This document shows positions 42,188-50,376 of a stretch of 64,000 nucleotides of DNA, piece by piece. Source of the stretch: UBA5738 sp964470995 (GTDB lineage Bacteria; Patescibacteriota; Minisyncoccia; Minisyncoccales; UBA5738); NCBI GenBank assembly GCA_964470995.1, contig CAYYEP010000004.1:1-64000 (forward strand). Direction: 5' to 3'. Below the pieces are notes generated by a model. That model saw only the letters and a program-made list of their open reading frames with translations, ran no database searches and was not told the origin of the DNA. The translations under genes and the position numbers were made by a program. Each line of letters begins with the position of its first letter. The stretch's first letter is position 1.

Positions 42188-42937
42188 ATGTTCGATAAAA
42201 TCTATATTTTGTGGTTGCGCCAGTTGAAGCGATATTGGCGGTCCAAACCGAGAATGATCGGTTCTTTGGGACAGCCGTTGCTTTTTTTGTTGGCTTTGGG
42301 GTATGGCATGGGCTCGGTTTACCAAAAAGCCGGACAGGGGAATTATATCGATTTTCTCGCGCCGGGAATTATCGGGATGAGCATAATTTTTACGGCGATA
42401 TTCTCGGGAATAGAAATTATCTGGGATCGGCAGTTTGGTTTTTTGAAGGAGGTGATGGCGGCGCCGATGTCGCGTTTGGAAATAATGATCGGTTGGACGC
42501 TGGGCGGAGCGACGGTGGCATTCCTCCAGGGGATGATTGTTTTAGTAATTTCGATTTTTGCGGGTTTTTGTCCGCAAAGCGCGGGCGGAGTGGCGGCGGT
42601 ATTGCCGGTAATGTTTTTGGTGGCGGTTCTATTTACGGCGTTAGGGATTGCAATTGCGTCGCCGTTAAATGATATGCAGGGATTTCAGTTAATTATGAAT
42701 TTTTTGGTGATGCCATTATTCTTCCTTTCGGGGGCGTTGTTTCCGTTGCAGGACGCACCACCGGTTCTTTCGATAATTGCCTCGTTTGACCCATTGTCTT
42801 ATGGCGTAGATGCTTTTCGGGGATTACTGATTGGTACGACCCATTACGGTTTGAGTATGGATATTGCGGTATTATGCGTATTTACGGTGCTGTTTGTTTG
42901 GATCGGAAGCTACCTTTTTAACCGGATACAGATTTGA
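42188..42937 (+). CDS. ABC-2 type permease (DrrB-like)
   Basis: This 249-residue membrane protein has six predicted helices and the ABC-2 signature region NFLVMPLFFLSGALFPLQDAP followed by DPLSYGVDAFRG. It pairs with the preceding ATPase gene to form an exporter with two of each subunit. Length is normal for the family. Confidence 0.92.
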   Translation: MFDKIYILWLRQLKRYWRSKPRMIGSLGQPLLFLLALGYGMGSVYQKAGQGNYIDFLAPGIIGMSIIFTAIFSGIEIIWDRQFGFLKEVMAAPMSRLEIMIGWTLGGATVAFLQGMIVLVISIFAGFCPQSAGGVAAVLPVMFLVAVLFTALGIAIASPLNDMQGFQLIMNFLVMPLFFLSGALFPLQDAPPVLSIIASFDPLSYGVDAFRGLLIGTTHYGLSMDIAVLCVFTVLFVWIGSYLFNRIQI

Positions 42938-43096
42938 TTTGGTTTTTGGGAACGGATTGCCAATGATAAATTCAAGACAGTCGTTGAGGAGCGACATTAA
43001 AATGCAAATAAATTTGGCAATTGGAGATGCGTTTTTTTTGACAAATACTTATTATTATGTTTTTTAAAGGTAGTAATTCAATAGGAAGTGATACGA

Positions 43097-43726
43097 ATGG
43101 ATTTTCAAATGGATTTTCAAATATGGAATGCGTGGGTTAAATCGTGCCGGCTGGAATTCCGGGAGTTGCTCAAGTAGCGGTGTCCGGAGTTCGGACTCGA
43201 ATTATATGAATTAGCGGATTTTGAATCGGGTTGCGGCGATCTGTGCTTGCGGGCTTTGATAGGCAGCCCGGCTGGGGCATTTATAGGCGTCGCGTGGGTT
43301 CAGACGAGTCTTTGGTCTTTTATGTGTTCTTCGGATTTATACGCGATTATCCAGCCGTGGGAAAATTTGGTAGTTCCTATGGGTATCAGCTTGAATCTGA
43401 AGCAGGATAACCGCGGCATAGCTGTACTTAATGTGGCGCAAAGCCGCGGGGTAACAACCCGGTATTTGGAGCAGAGGATCGGCGAGGGGTTCTATGCGCT
43501 GACAAAATTGCTGGAAGTCAACGCGCTTAGACCCAGATTCACGGGTCGGGTCGATTTTTCGCCAATGCTTCCGCCGCTAGACTGCCAGATACGCGACTGG
43601 TTGCGCGAAAAGTGGGGATTACGGGCGGATCAATATCTAAAAGCGACCGCGGCGCTGAAATTCTCTTCTTTGTTATGGGATGACCAGCGAAAAGAACTTG
43701 AAAACGCGGCAGTGGCGGTTCCGTAA
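43097..43726 (+). pseudogene. Gene of unknown function interrupted by an in-frame TAG
   Basis: An ATG at 43097 with AGGAAG at good spacing opens a frame that runs to 43726 except for TAG at 43175-43177 (codon 27). Both sides read as continuous protein: WNAWVKSCRLEFRELLK before, RCPEFGLELYELADFESG after. The first codons carry a 12-bp tandem duplication (ATGGATTTTCAA twice). Without the stop the product is 209 residues; downstream starts such as TTG 43247 would give a shorter one. The family is not recognised. Explanations are a recent nonsense mutation, a sequencing error, or stop-codon read-through. Confidence 0.55.
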
Positions 43727-43747
43727 TCATAGCGATTGCGACTGTCG

Positions 43748-43769
43748 GGACTTTTTAAGTCCTTTTTTT
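43748..43769 (+). terminator. Rho-independent terminator
   Basis: GGACTT-TTT-AAGTCC hairpin (43748-43762) followed by seven T residues. Ends the interrupted gene. Confidence 0.75.
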
Positions 43770-44175
43770 GTAAAAATATGCGCGCATATTATTTTTTGCG
43801 GCTGGCTTGGCTGTGGATAACTTTGCCTATTGTATTTTTTGATAATACCGCTAGACTAATGTAATGGTTTCGGTGAATCCGGGGCCAGAATATTGGTTCT
43901 GCACCCAATTTGATTGGAATCTCTGGAGTTTGGATTCGTTTAATAATTTCTCTTTTTTCCGCGCGGCGGAAAAATCTTTTTTGGCAGAATTTTGCCAGTT
44001 GTTTTTTGAGTTTTAAGTATGTATTTTCCGGGTTGGCCGGTTTTTTAGTTAATTAACGCAGTCAAGAACCCGGTTATCCACAACGTTTTGCAAATGAACC
44101 GCGAGACACGCTATAATCAAAAGACACTAACGGCAACGGGCTCGCGAAAAACGGGCGGTTGCGGGCAAAAACGTT
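43770..44175. other. 406-base gap with two perfect DnaA-box 9-mers
   Basis: No gene. TTATCCACA occurs exactly at 44074-44082 and, on the other strand, at 43812-43820. Between them the sequence is A+T-rich with T runs. No dnaA, dnaN or other origin marker is near and gene strand does not switch here. The glyA promoter lies at the right end. Confidence 0.5.
44088..44117 (+). promoter_or_regulatory. glyA promoter
   Basis: TTGCAA (44088-44093), 18-base spacer, consensus TATAAT (44112-44117), about 58 bases before glyA. A DnaA-box sequence lies just upstream. Confidence 0.65.
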
Positions 44176-45405
44176 ATGGAAAAAATGATGTCGCTGATAG
44201 AGCAGCATAACAAGTGGCGGAGCAGTTGTATTAACCTTATCGCGTCGGAAAACGTGATGTCGCCGATCTGCGAAAAGATGTATGTGTCGGATTTAATGCA
44301 CCGCTACGCGGAAGGCGTGCCTTTTAAACGTTTTTACCGCGGTTTGACATTTGTTGATCAAATTGAAGATATTACCCAGCAGGAATTTAAGAAACACTTC
44401 GGCGCGAATTTTTGCGACGTAAGGCCTTTATCGGGCACGATCGCTAATTACGCGGCATTCGCGGCGATTTCGCAACGGGGCGACAAAATTTTATCTCTAG
44501 GGATAGAGCACGGTTCGCACGTGTCGCATGAAAAACCGGGCGCGGCGGGTACTTTGGGGTTGGAAGTCGGCGGTTTGATTTTTAACGATGACTGCACTAT
44601 GAACGCCGAAGTTTCGTGCCGGAAAATCCTTGACGAGAAACCGAAATTTATTGTGATTGGCGGGTCGGTCATCTTGTTTCCACAGCCGATAAGGGAATTG
44701 CGCCAGGCGTGCGATCAGGTAGGCGCCAAGATTATTTACGATGCGGCTCATGTTCTGGGTTTGATTGCCGCGGGTATTTTTCAGGATCCGCTGGCTGAAG
44801 GGGCGGATTTGATTACGACTTCGACCCATAAAACGTTTCCCGGGCCGCAGGGCGGCATTATCATGGGCAATGTCGATGAGGCGACCCAAAAAAAGATCCA
44901 GCTGGCGGTATTTCCGCAATTTTCGTCGAATCATCATTTGCACCGGATGCCGGCTTTGTACGCCGCGTTGCGTGAAATGCAAATGTACGGAAGAGATTAC
45001 GCGGCGCAGATTGTAAAAAATGCCCAGGCGCTGGCCGGTGCGCTTTACGAGATTGGTTTTAATGTATTGGCCAAGGATCGCGGTTTTACCCAATCGCATC
45101 AGGTATTGGTTGATTGCGGGCAGCCGGGGGCGGGCCATGAAGCGGCGGTGGCGCTGGAGGCGGCCAATATAATTTTGAATAAAAATATTATTCCGGGCGA
45201 AGGGCAGAGCGTAAAAAATCCCCGCGGTATTCGCATCGGGGTGCAGGAAATGACTCGGTTTGGGATGAAAGAAAGTGAAATGAAGGATATTGCCAGGTTT
45301 ATCAAGCGCGTGGTATTGGATAAAGAAAATACGGAGGCAGTCAAAAAAGACGTGATTGCATTCCGCCAAAATTTCCAGGTTATCAAATATTCCCATAACC
45401 AATGA
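44176..45405 (+). CDS. glyA: Serine hydroxymethyltransferase
   Basis: This 409-residue PLP enzyme converts serine and tetrahydrofolate to glycine and methylene-tetrahydrofolate, feeding one-carbon metabolism. Visible features are INLIASENVMS near the start, HGSHVSHEKPG (stacking His), YDAAHVLGL with the PLP-binding Asp, and TSTHKTFPGPQGG with Schiff-base K219. Length is normal. Its stop overlaps the start of a small gene (ATGA). Confidence 0.93.
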   Translation: MEKMMSLIEQHNKWRSSCINLIASENVMSPICEKMYVSDLMHRYAEGVPFKRFYRGLTFVDQIEDITQQEFKKHFGANFCDVRPLSGTIANYAAFAAISQRGDKILSLGIEHGSHVSHEKPGAAGTLGLEVGGLIFNDDCTMNAEVSCRKILDEKPKFIVIGGSVILFPQPIRELRQACDQVGAKIIYDAAHVLGLIAAGIFQDPLAEGADLITTSTHKTFPGPQGGIIMGNVDEATQKKIQLAVFPQFSSNHHLHRMPALYAALREMQMYGRDYAAQIVKNAQALAGALYEIGFNVLAKDRGFTQSHQVLVDCGQPGAGHEAAVALEAANIILNKNIIPGEGQSVKNPRGIRIGVQEMTRFGMKESEMKDIARFIKRVVLDKENTEAVKKDVIAFRQNFQVIKYSHNQ

Positions 45406-45668
45406 ATATGCTCAACGAAGCCAATCCGGAACAAATATATCCTGCAGAAACCACGGAGTTTGAGTTAAAGCTATCAGAGAAGAAAGAAGTTACTATTGAT
45501 TTTGCGCCGCTTACATTGAAGATTGGACAGGAGGGAAAAATAGTTGCGAAAATGCTTGGCGGCCAAAAAATTAAAGCAATAATTTATCAAATTGCGGCGG
45601 TTGCATTGGAAATTAATAAAGATTGCGATCCGCGCGAAGTCGTTAGCCGATATATGGAAAATAGATAA
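45402..45668 (+). CDS. Small hypothetical protein coupled to glyA
   Basis: This 88-residue soluble protein overlaps glyA by four bases, so translation is probably coupled. It looks like a beta-rich front (TEFELKLSEKKEVTIDFAPLTLKIG) followed by a helical tail (AIIYQIAAVALEINKDCDPREVVSRYME). It is not recognised. The overlap makes the gene credible; no function can be stated. Confidence 0.6.
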   Translation: MNMLNEANPEQIYPAETTEFELKLSEKKEVTIDFAPLTLKIGQEGKIVAKMLGGQKIKAIIYQIAAVALEINKDCDPREVVSRYMENR

Positions 45669-45853
45669 ACGATGATTCGAGAGGAACTGAAAGCGGCGAT
45701 CAAATCCGGTTTCATTAAAATTTGACTGCTGTATCGGTCGCGCAAATTGGTCTTTGGATTTAAATTCTGGAAGGGCAGTTGCCTGCGTTTTGGGAGAGGC
45801 TGGCCTCAAAAATAGAAAATACAATCCTTTGGCGACGGTAACTATGGGCTGTA
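45669..45853. other. Gap with a short open frame
   Basis: A 17-codon frame 45672-45725 (MIREELKAAIKSGFIKI) follows the previous stop by three bases; it may be the relic of a lost gene start. Nothing else is seen before the promoter at 45854. Confidence 0.3.
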
Positions 45854-45881
45854 TTGCAATCTTGACCATAAATGCTATACT
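45854..45881 (+). promoter_or_regulatory. Promoter of the RRM gene
   Basis: TTGCAA (45854-45859), 16-base spacer, TATACT (45876-45881). It would give a leader of about 100 bases. Confidence 0.5.
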
Positions 45882-45887
45882 ACGGGT

Positions 45888-45969
45888 GCAAGCGCAGCGC
45901 TTGCGTAGGTGTACTCATAGGTTTCTTCAACTGCAAAGTTAAGTTCAGCCGGCGAGTGGTCGGACCTAC
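45888..45969 (+). promoter_or_regulatory. Structured 5' leader of the RRM gene
   Basis: The leader contains GCAAGCGC-A-GCGCTTGC (45888-45904) and a long-range pairing GTAGGT (45905-45910) with ACCTAC (45964-45969), close to the ribosome site. This could be a temperature-sensitive or protein-bound leader as in cold-regulated RNA-binding protein genes. It is not a known riboswitch class that I recognise. Confidence 0.45.
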
Positions 45970-45987
45970 CAAAAATATTTCAATTCA

Positions 45988-46290
45988 ATGAACAAGAAAT
46001 TATACGTAGGTGGTTTGCCTTACAGCACCACTCAGGACGGCTTGAGAGAAGGATTCGCGGCCGCCGGCAACGTCGTTTCGGCGATTATTATCACCGATAA
46101 GATGTCCGGTCGCTCGAAAGGTTTCGGATTCGTAGAGTTCGATACCGAAGAGGAGGCTACGAAAGCTATCGAGATGTTCAACGGCAAGGATTTCGAAGGT
46201 CGCCGCATCACGGTAAGTGAGGCGCGCCCGATGGAGCCCCGCCCGAGACGCGACTTCAATCGGAATGACGATTTCGGCAACGAACAATAG
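45988..46290 (+). CDS. RRM-domain RNA-binding protein
   Basis: This 100-residue protein is a single RNA recognition motif: RNP2 KLYVGGL at the start, RNP1 SKGFGFVEF in the middle, and a short Arg/Pro-rich tail (PMEPRPRRDFNRND). Such bacterial glycine- or Arg-tailed RRM proteins bind single-stranded RNA, and in cyanobacteria are cold-induced. It is a one-gene unit with its own structured leader and a strong terminator. Confidence 0.93.
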   Translation: MNKKLYVGGLPYSTTQDGLREGFAAAGNVVSAIIITDKMSGRSKGFGFVEFDTEEEATKAIEMFNGKDFEGRRITVSEARPMEPRPRRDFNRNDDFGNEQ

Positions 46291-46303
46291 TTTTTGCCAA
46301 CAA

Positions 46304-46331
46304 AGCTCTCCCGCTTAGCGGGAGAGCTTTT
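46304..46331 (+). terminator. Rho-independent terminator of the RRM gene
   Basis: AGCTCTCCCGCT-TA-GCGGGAGAGCT (46304-46328 region), a nearly perfect 12-bp stem, followed by a short T run. Confidence 0.85.
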
Positions 46332-46394
46332 GATTGCAGTTTGGGATTCTTTTTTGTGGTCGGTAAGAGTTTATAAGCGGATAATCCAAATTAT

Positions 46395-47129
46395 ATGGAT
46401 AAAAAAAGTTTGATTACTGTGGGTGCGGCGGTGCTTGCTGCGATTGCGGTGTTGGTTTTGGCCAATGGTGGTTTGCCTGCCGGAACGGCAAAAGGTGGCA
46501 ATTCAGCCGGGTTAATGCCGTTGGATCCGGCGGCTAAGAAAAATTTGCCCGATTCGGAGCCGGCAGGGGAAGCGGTTTTACCCGGTAAGGAGGCAACAGA
46601 GACGGAGACGGAAACCGTTGCTGTTTCGGCGGAAGACAATAATTACAAAAAAGTCATGAACGCAACCATTAAAACCAGTTTGGGACAGATTAAGGTGGAA
46701 TTGTATGGCGACAAAATGCCGGTTACGGCGGGGAATTTTGCCAAGCTGGCTGATTCCGGATTTTATAACGGGATAAAATTTCATCGCGTGATTAAGGATT
46801 TCATGATCCAGGGCGGTGATCCGTTAAGCAAGGACGATTCGCTAAAAACACGCTGGGGAACCGGCGGCCCGGGATACCAATTTGACGATGAAAAATTTGA
46901 TGGGGATTACACGCGCGGTACACTAGCGATGGCCAATGCCGGGCCAAATACCAATGGCAGCCAGTTTTTTATAATGCATAATGATATGCCGTTACCCAAA
47001 GCTTATGTGATTTTCGGCAAGGTTGTCGAAGGGATTGAGGTGGTGGACAAAATTGCCAGTTTGGCGACGGATTCGCGAGATTGTCCTCTTGTCCCGCCGG
47101 TCATTGAAAGCATTACCGTCGAGAAGTAA
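46395..47129 (+). CDS. Membrane-anchored cyclophilin-type peptidyl-prolyl isomerase
   Basis: This 244-residue protein has an N-terminal membrane helix (about 5-25), a linker rich in Glu/Thr (to about residue 80), and a bacterial cyclophilin domain: GNFAKLADSGFYNGIKFHRVI, FMIQGGDP, and GSQFFIMHND. It speeds folding of proline-containing segments of exported proteins outside the membrane. A short deletion in the domain is normal for the bacterial subtype. Confidence 0.92.
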   Translation: MDKKSLITVGAAVLAAIAVLVLANGGLPAGTAKGGNSAGLMPLDPAAKKNLPDSEPAGEAVLPGKEATETETETVAVSAEDNNYKKVMNATIKTSLGQIKVELYGDKMPVTAGNFAKLADSGFYNGIKFHRVIKDFMIQGGDPLSKDDSLKTRWGTGGPGYQFDDEKFDGDYTRGTLAMANAGPNTNGSQFFIMHNDMPLPKAYVIFGKVVEGIEVVDKIASLATDSRDCPLVPPVIESITVEK

Positions 47130-47367
47130 AACTTACGCGTTTGGCGGTGAGCGAAAATTAAAAATATGACGAATAACGCGGGGCCGAAATCGTGCAGGTT
47201 TTGGAAAAATATTTTCGCGGGTTTTTAGAAATACGAATACAAAGTTTGTAACCGCGTAGGTTTGGGGGGGCAAAAATCACAGGCAAGACTTGTGATTTTT
47301 GATTTTGAGATCCATTTTGTTTATTTTGGGATTAAGAGTATTATAAAAATGAATTTTCGAGGAATTC
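47130..47367. other. Gap before mnmA
   Basis: No gene. Holds a terminator at 47273-47300; the rest is without recognised features. Confidence 0.4.
47273..47300. terminator. Bidirectional terminator hairpin
   Basis: AAAATCACA (47273-47281) pairs with TGTGATTTTT (47291-47300), giving T runs on either strand. It probably ends the cyclophilin transcript. Confidence 0.65.
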
Positions 47368-48438
47368 ATGGACGATAACAAAAAAATCAGGGTGACGTGC
47401 GCAATGTCGGGCGGCGTGGACAGTGCGGTCAGCGCGGCTTTGCTTAAAAAAGCCGGTTTTGGGGTAACCGGGGTGTTTATGAAGTTCTGGACTGAACCGG
47501 CCGCTACCGGGGTGTATTTGCCCGAAAACCGATGCTGTTCGGGCGAAGCTGAATTGCGGGCGCGCAAAACCGCATTCCAACTGCGGATTCCGTTTTATGT
47601 TTTGGATGTAAAAGACGAGTTTAAGAAAATGGTCGTTGACCGGTTTGTCGCGGATGCCAAAACCGGCCTGACCGCCAATCCCTGCGTTGTTTGCAACCAA
47701 GAAATCAAATTCGGGTTGTTAATTGACAAAGCCCTGCAAATGGGCGCGGATTATGTGGCCACCGGCCATTATGTCCGAATGAAAAAGGCCCGGAACGGGA
47801 TTTATCATTTGTTGAAAGGAAAGGACAAAGAAAAAGACCAGTCGTATTTTTTGTGGCGGTTAAACCAGGATCAGTTGGCGCGGGTGATATTCCCGGTGGG
47901 TTGTTTTGAAAAAAACGAAGTGCGAAAATTGGCCAAGAAATGGAAATTGCCTTCCGCGGCCACGCCCGAATCGCAGGAAGTTTGTTTTGCACCGGCTGGC
48001 ATGGATGTTTTTCTGGAAAAACATTGCGGCAAAAAACCGGGAAATATCATTGATGCGGAGGGGTGTATCATTGGACGGCATAATGGATTATGGTTCTATA
48101 CCATAGGACAGCGCAAAGGGATTAAATTGTCCGGCGGGCCGTTCTATGTTAGGGCCAGAGATATTGCAAAAAACGAGTTGATAGTTGCGCGAAGCGCAAA
48201 AGAGCTGGGGCGCGGACAGGCAATTTTGTCGGATATAAATTGGGTTGCGGGAATGATGCCGGATTTACCGCTGACAGCCCAAGTAAGAATCCGTTACCGG
48301 GCAAAGGAGGTTTTTTCGGTTTTGGGTAAAGACAGTTTATTAAGATTTGATAAGCCGCAATTTGCGGTTACGCCGGGCCAGTCGGCGGTGTTTTATAAGA
48401 GGGGCGAAGTCATCGGGGGCGGTGTTATCCGGGGTTAA
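47368..48438 (+). CDS. mnmA: tRNA-specific 2-thiouridylase
   Basis: This 356-residue enzyme thiolates U34 of tRNA-Lys, -Glu and -Gln. It has the PP-loop SGGVDS at 14-19, the NPCVVCNQEIKF stretch with catalytic C109, ATGHY, the second catalytic C206 in QEVCF, and the FYTIGQRKGI and QVRIRY segments of the C-terminal domains. Length is normal. An unusual extra CC pair (ENRCCSGEAE) is common in MnmA of several phyla. The sulfur-relay partners are not in the window. Confidence 0.95.
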   Translation: MDDNKKIRVTCAMSGGVDSAVSAALLKKAGFGVTGVFMKFWTEPAATGVYLPENRCCSGEAELRARKTAFQLRIPFYVLDVKDEFKKMVVDRFVADAKTGLTANPCVVCNQEIKFGLLIDKALQMGADYVATGHYVRMKKARNGIYHLLKGKDKEKDQSYFLWRLNQDQLARVIFPVGCFEKNEVRKLAKKWKLPSAATPESQEVCFAPAGMDVFLEKHCGKKPGNIIDAEGCIIGRHNGLWFYTIGQRKGIKLSGGPFYVRARDIAKNELIVARSAKELGRGQAILSDINWVAGMMPDLPLTAQVRIRYRAKEVFSVLGKDSLLRFDKPQFAVTPGQSAVFYKRGEVIGGGVIRG

Positions 48439-48532
48439 TAAAAAAGAGATTAAATTTGATAAAAAACGGTGATAATGTGTTTTTTTTGTGGGGGGCGGGA
48501 GAAATTGCTTGGTTTGAGGCAGGGGTTGATTT

Positions 48533-50212
48533 ATGTTATTGTTAATGAATCTAGATAATCCAGAATCCATGAAGAAATCAGCTTCAAAAAGGAAAAGCGA
48601 AAAAAAGATCAACAAAGAAAGCAGGAACGCAAGATTTGCGCAAGATACGGTGGCCAAGCCGCTGGTTAAGATCGCATCCGGTATTAGGCCGCGGATAGTC
48701 AATGCGGCGGCGTTGGAAGCCAAGTTTATTCCGGCGCCCAAGATCGTGCCCAAACCGGTAGTAAAGAAAGGAGTGTCCGAAATTCAGAAACCCAAAGCCG
48801 AGGAAGCCGAGTCGGAATTTGAATTAAAGAAGACTAGAATCAGGATTATCGGAATCGGCGGAGGCGGCGGGAATATTGTTTCGGAAATCGCCGAAAAAGT
48901 AAAAAAATCTTCTTTTTGCATTGCCAATACCGATTTTGCGGCTTTGCGCAACGCTCCCAAGAATGTAACGGTTTTTCAATTCGGTGAAAATGTGACCCAT
49001 GGTTTGGGTACCGGTATGGATGCGCGGATTGCCGAGGAGGCCGCGACTGCCGAGAGAGAAGCGATCAAAAAGCTGGTGGAGGATCAGGATTTAGTAATTA
49101 TTGTGGCGTCGCTGGGCGGCGGCGCGGGTTCGGGTGCGGCGCCGGTGTTTGCGCAAATATCGAAAAGCTTGGGGAATCTGACGTACGGTATTTTTACAAT
49201 GCCTTTTGTTTTTGAAGGATCAAAAAAAAGCGATATTGCCAAGGCCGCGTTGGAGCGGTTGAAGCCATATTTGAATGCGCTTACGGTTTTACCGAATGAG
49301 CGCGTGTTTGAGGTGGTTCCCAAAACGACGCCATTTTCCAAAACTTTGTCTTATGTTAATTCGATGTTATCGGACAGCTTGGAGGGGTTAATTGAGACAA
49401 TTTATGATACTGGACTGATAAATATTGATTTTGCCGATTTGCGAACGATCTTGGCTGGCAACGGCAAGATAGCTTTTTTAAATACCGTGTCTTTCAAAAA
49501 GGGGGAAGAAACAGATTTAGAAGCGTTTGAAAAAGTTTTCGGGTCGCCGCTTTATCCATATACAATCGATAAAGCGCGGGGTATGTTATTGAATATCGTG
49601 GCGCAAAAGGATTTAAAACTTCTCGAGGTAAATAAAATACTGACTAGTGTTGCCGGGCGCATACACAAAGACGCGAGGATAATTTTTGGCATAGGACATG
49701 AAGGTGCTAAAGACGGTTCCGTGCGGGTGACGGTATTGGCAACGGGTTGTATATACGGGGATATCCAGGATAATGGCGCGGCCAAAGAGGTGATGCCGGT
49801 TCCAGTTCCCAATCCCAGGCCAAACAAAATTTTGGAGCCGCCAAAACCGATAAACGCGGCAAAAAAATCAAAACCGGCGGGAAAGACAAAAAAAATCGTG
49901 GCCAAGGCGCTAAAGGTGCGGGTGGATAAAAAAAAGATCGAGGTAAAAAAAGAGATTCCGGCGAAAAAAGAGGTTCCCGCCAAGATTGAAAAAATAGTGC
50001 CTGCAGTTAAACCGAAGGTGGGGGCGCCGGTCGAGTTTTTTGGTGAGGCGGAGCCGGGTGCTTATCAGGATCAGCAAAGTATTGTTGAACAGTTTGCGCC
50101 GGTGAGGCGAAATGCGCTTCAGGTTAAGAAAGAGATCGAGATGGAAGAAAAGCAGATGATGGAGAAAGAGAAAGAGTGGGATGTTCCCGCTTTTCTCCGC
50201 AAGAAGAAATAA
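48533..50212 (+). CDS. ftsZ: Cell division protein FtsZ with altered signature and long extensions
   Basis: This 559-residue protein is FtsZ: IGIGGGGGN (about 104-112), NTDFAAL, and T7-loop NIDFADLRTIL with the catalytic Asp. The very end, EWDVPAFLRKKK, matches the FtsZ C-terminal peptide that binds FtsA and other partners. The tubulin signature GGGTG(S/T)G is GGGAGSG at 195-201, a T-to-A change next to the GTP phosphates. The N-terminus carries a basic extension of about 100 residues, and a Lys/Pro-rich linker of about 130 residues precedes the tail peptide. It should form the Z ring. It is longer than typical FtsZ (about 380). A second FtsZ elsewhere in the genome is possible. Confidence 0.87.
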   Translation: MLLLMNLDNPESMKKSASKRKSEKKINKESRNARFAQDTVAKPLVKIASGIRPRIVNAAALEAKFIPAPKIVPKPVVKKGVSEIQKPKAEEAESEFELKKTRIRIIGIGGGGGNIVSEIAEKVKKSSFCIANTDFAALRNAPKNVTVFQFGENVTHGLGTGMDARIAEEAATAEREAIKKLVEDQDLVIIVASLGGGAGSGAAPVFAQISKSLGNLTYGIFTMPFVFEGSKKSDIAKAALERLKPYLNALTVLPNERVFEVVPKTTPFSKTLSYVNSMLSDSLEGLIETIYDTGLINIDFADLRTILAGNGKIAFLNTVSFKKGEETDLEAFEKVFGSPLYPYTIDKARGMLLNIVAQKDLKLLEVNKILTSVAGRIHKDARIIFGIGHEGAKDGSVRVTVLATGCIYGDIQDNGAAKEVMPVPVPNPRPNKILEPPKPINAAKKSKPAGKTKKIVAKALKVRVDKKKIEVKKEIPAKKEVPAKIEKIVPAVKPKVGAPVEFFGEAEPGAYQDQQSIVEQFAPVRRNALQVKKEIEMEEKQMMEKEKEWDVPAFLRKKK

Positions 50213-50221
50213 AATTTTGTT

Positions 50222-50255
50222 GTTCGGCCATATAAAAAATGCAGATTGGCCGAAC
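50222..50255. repeat. Inverted repeat downstream of ftsZ
   Basis: GTTCGGCCA (50222-50230) and TGGCCGAAC (50247-50255) are exact reverse complements around 16 A+T-rich bases. No T run follows; may be a weak terminator or stability hairpin. Confidence 0.55.
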
Positions 50256-50287
50256 CCTTCAGTTTCGGTTTTGTTTTGTATCTACGG

Positions 50288-50343
50288 CAACCACGGAAAT
50301 TTCAGCAAAGCATTTTTGAGATGCTTTTCGGGATTCGTGGTTG
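50288..50343 (+). ncRNA. Two-level hairpin, possible structured RNA
   Basis: An outer stem CAACCACG (50288-50295) / CGTGGTTG (50336-50343) encloses an inner stem AAAGCAT (50307-50313) / ATGCTTT (50321-50327). The pairs are perfect. The element lies 34 bases before the nnrD start. It could be a leader structure of nnrD or a small RNA. No known class is recognised. Confidence 0.4.
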
Positions 50344-50376
50344 TGGGAAGTGAGCAGTACTACTAAACAAAAAAAT

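Noticed and set aside
43770..44175. Chromosomal replication origin
   Set aside because: Only two DnaA boxes, no dnaA/dnaN/gidA/parA nearby, and no switch of gene strand around the site.
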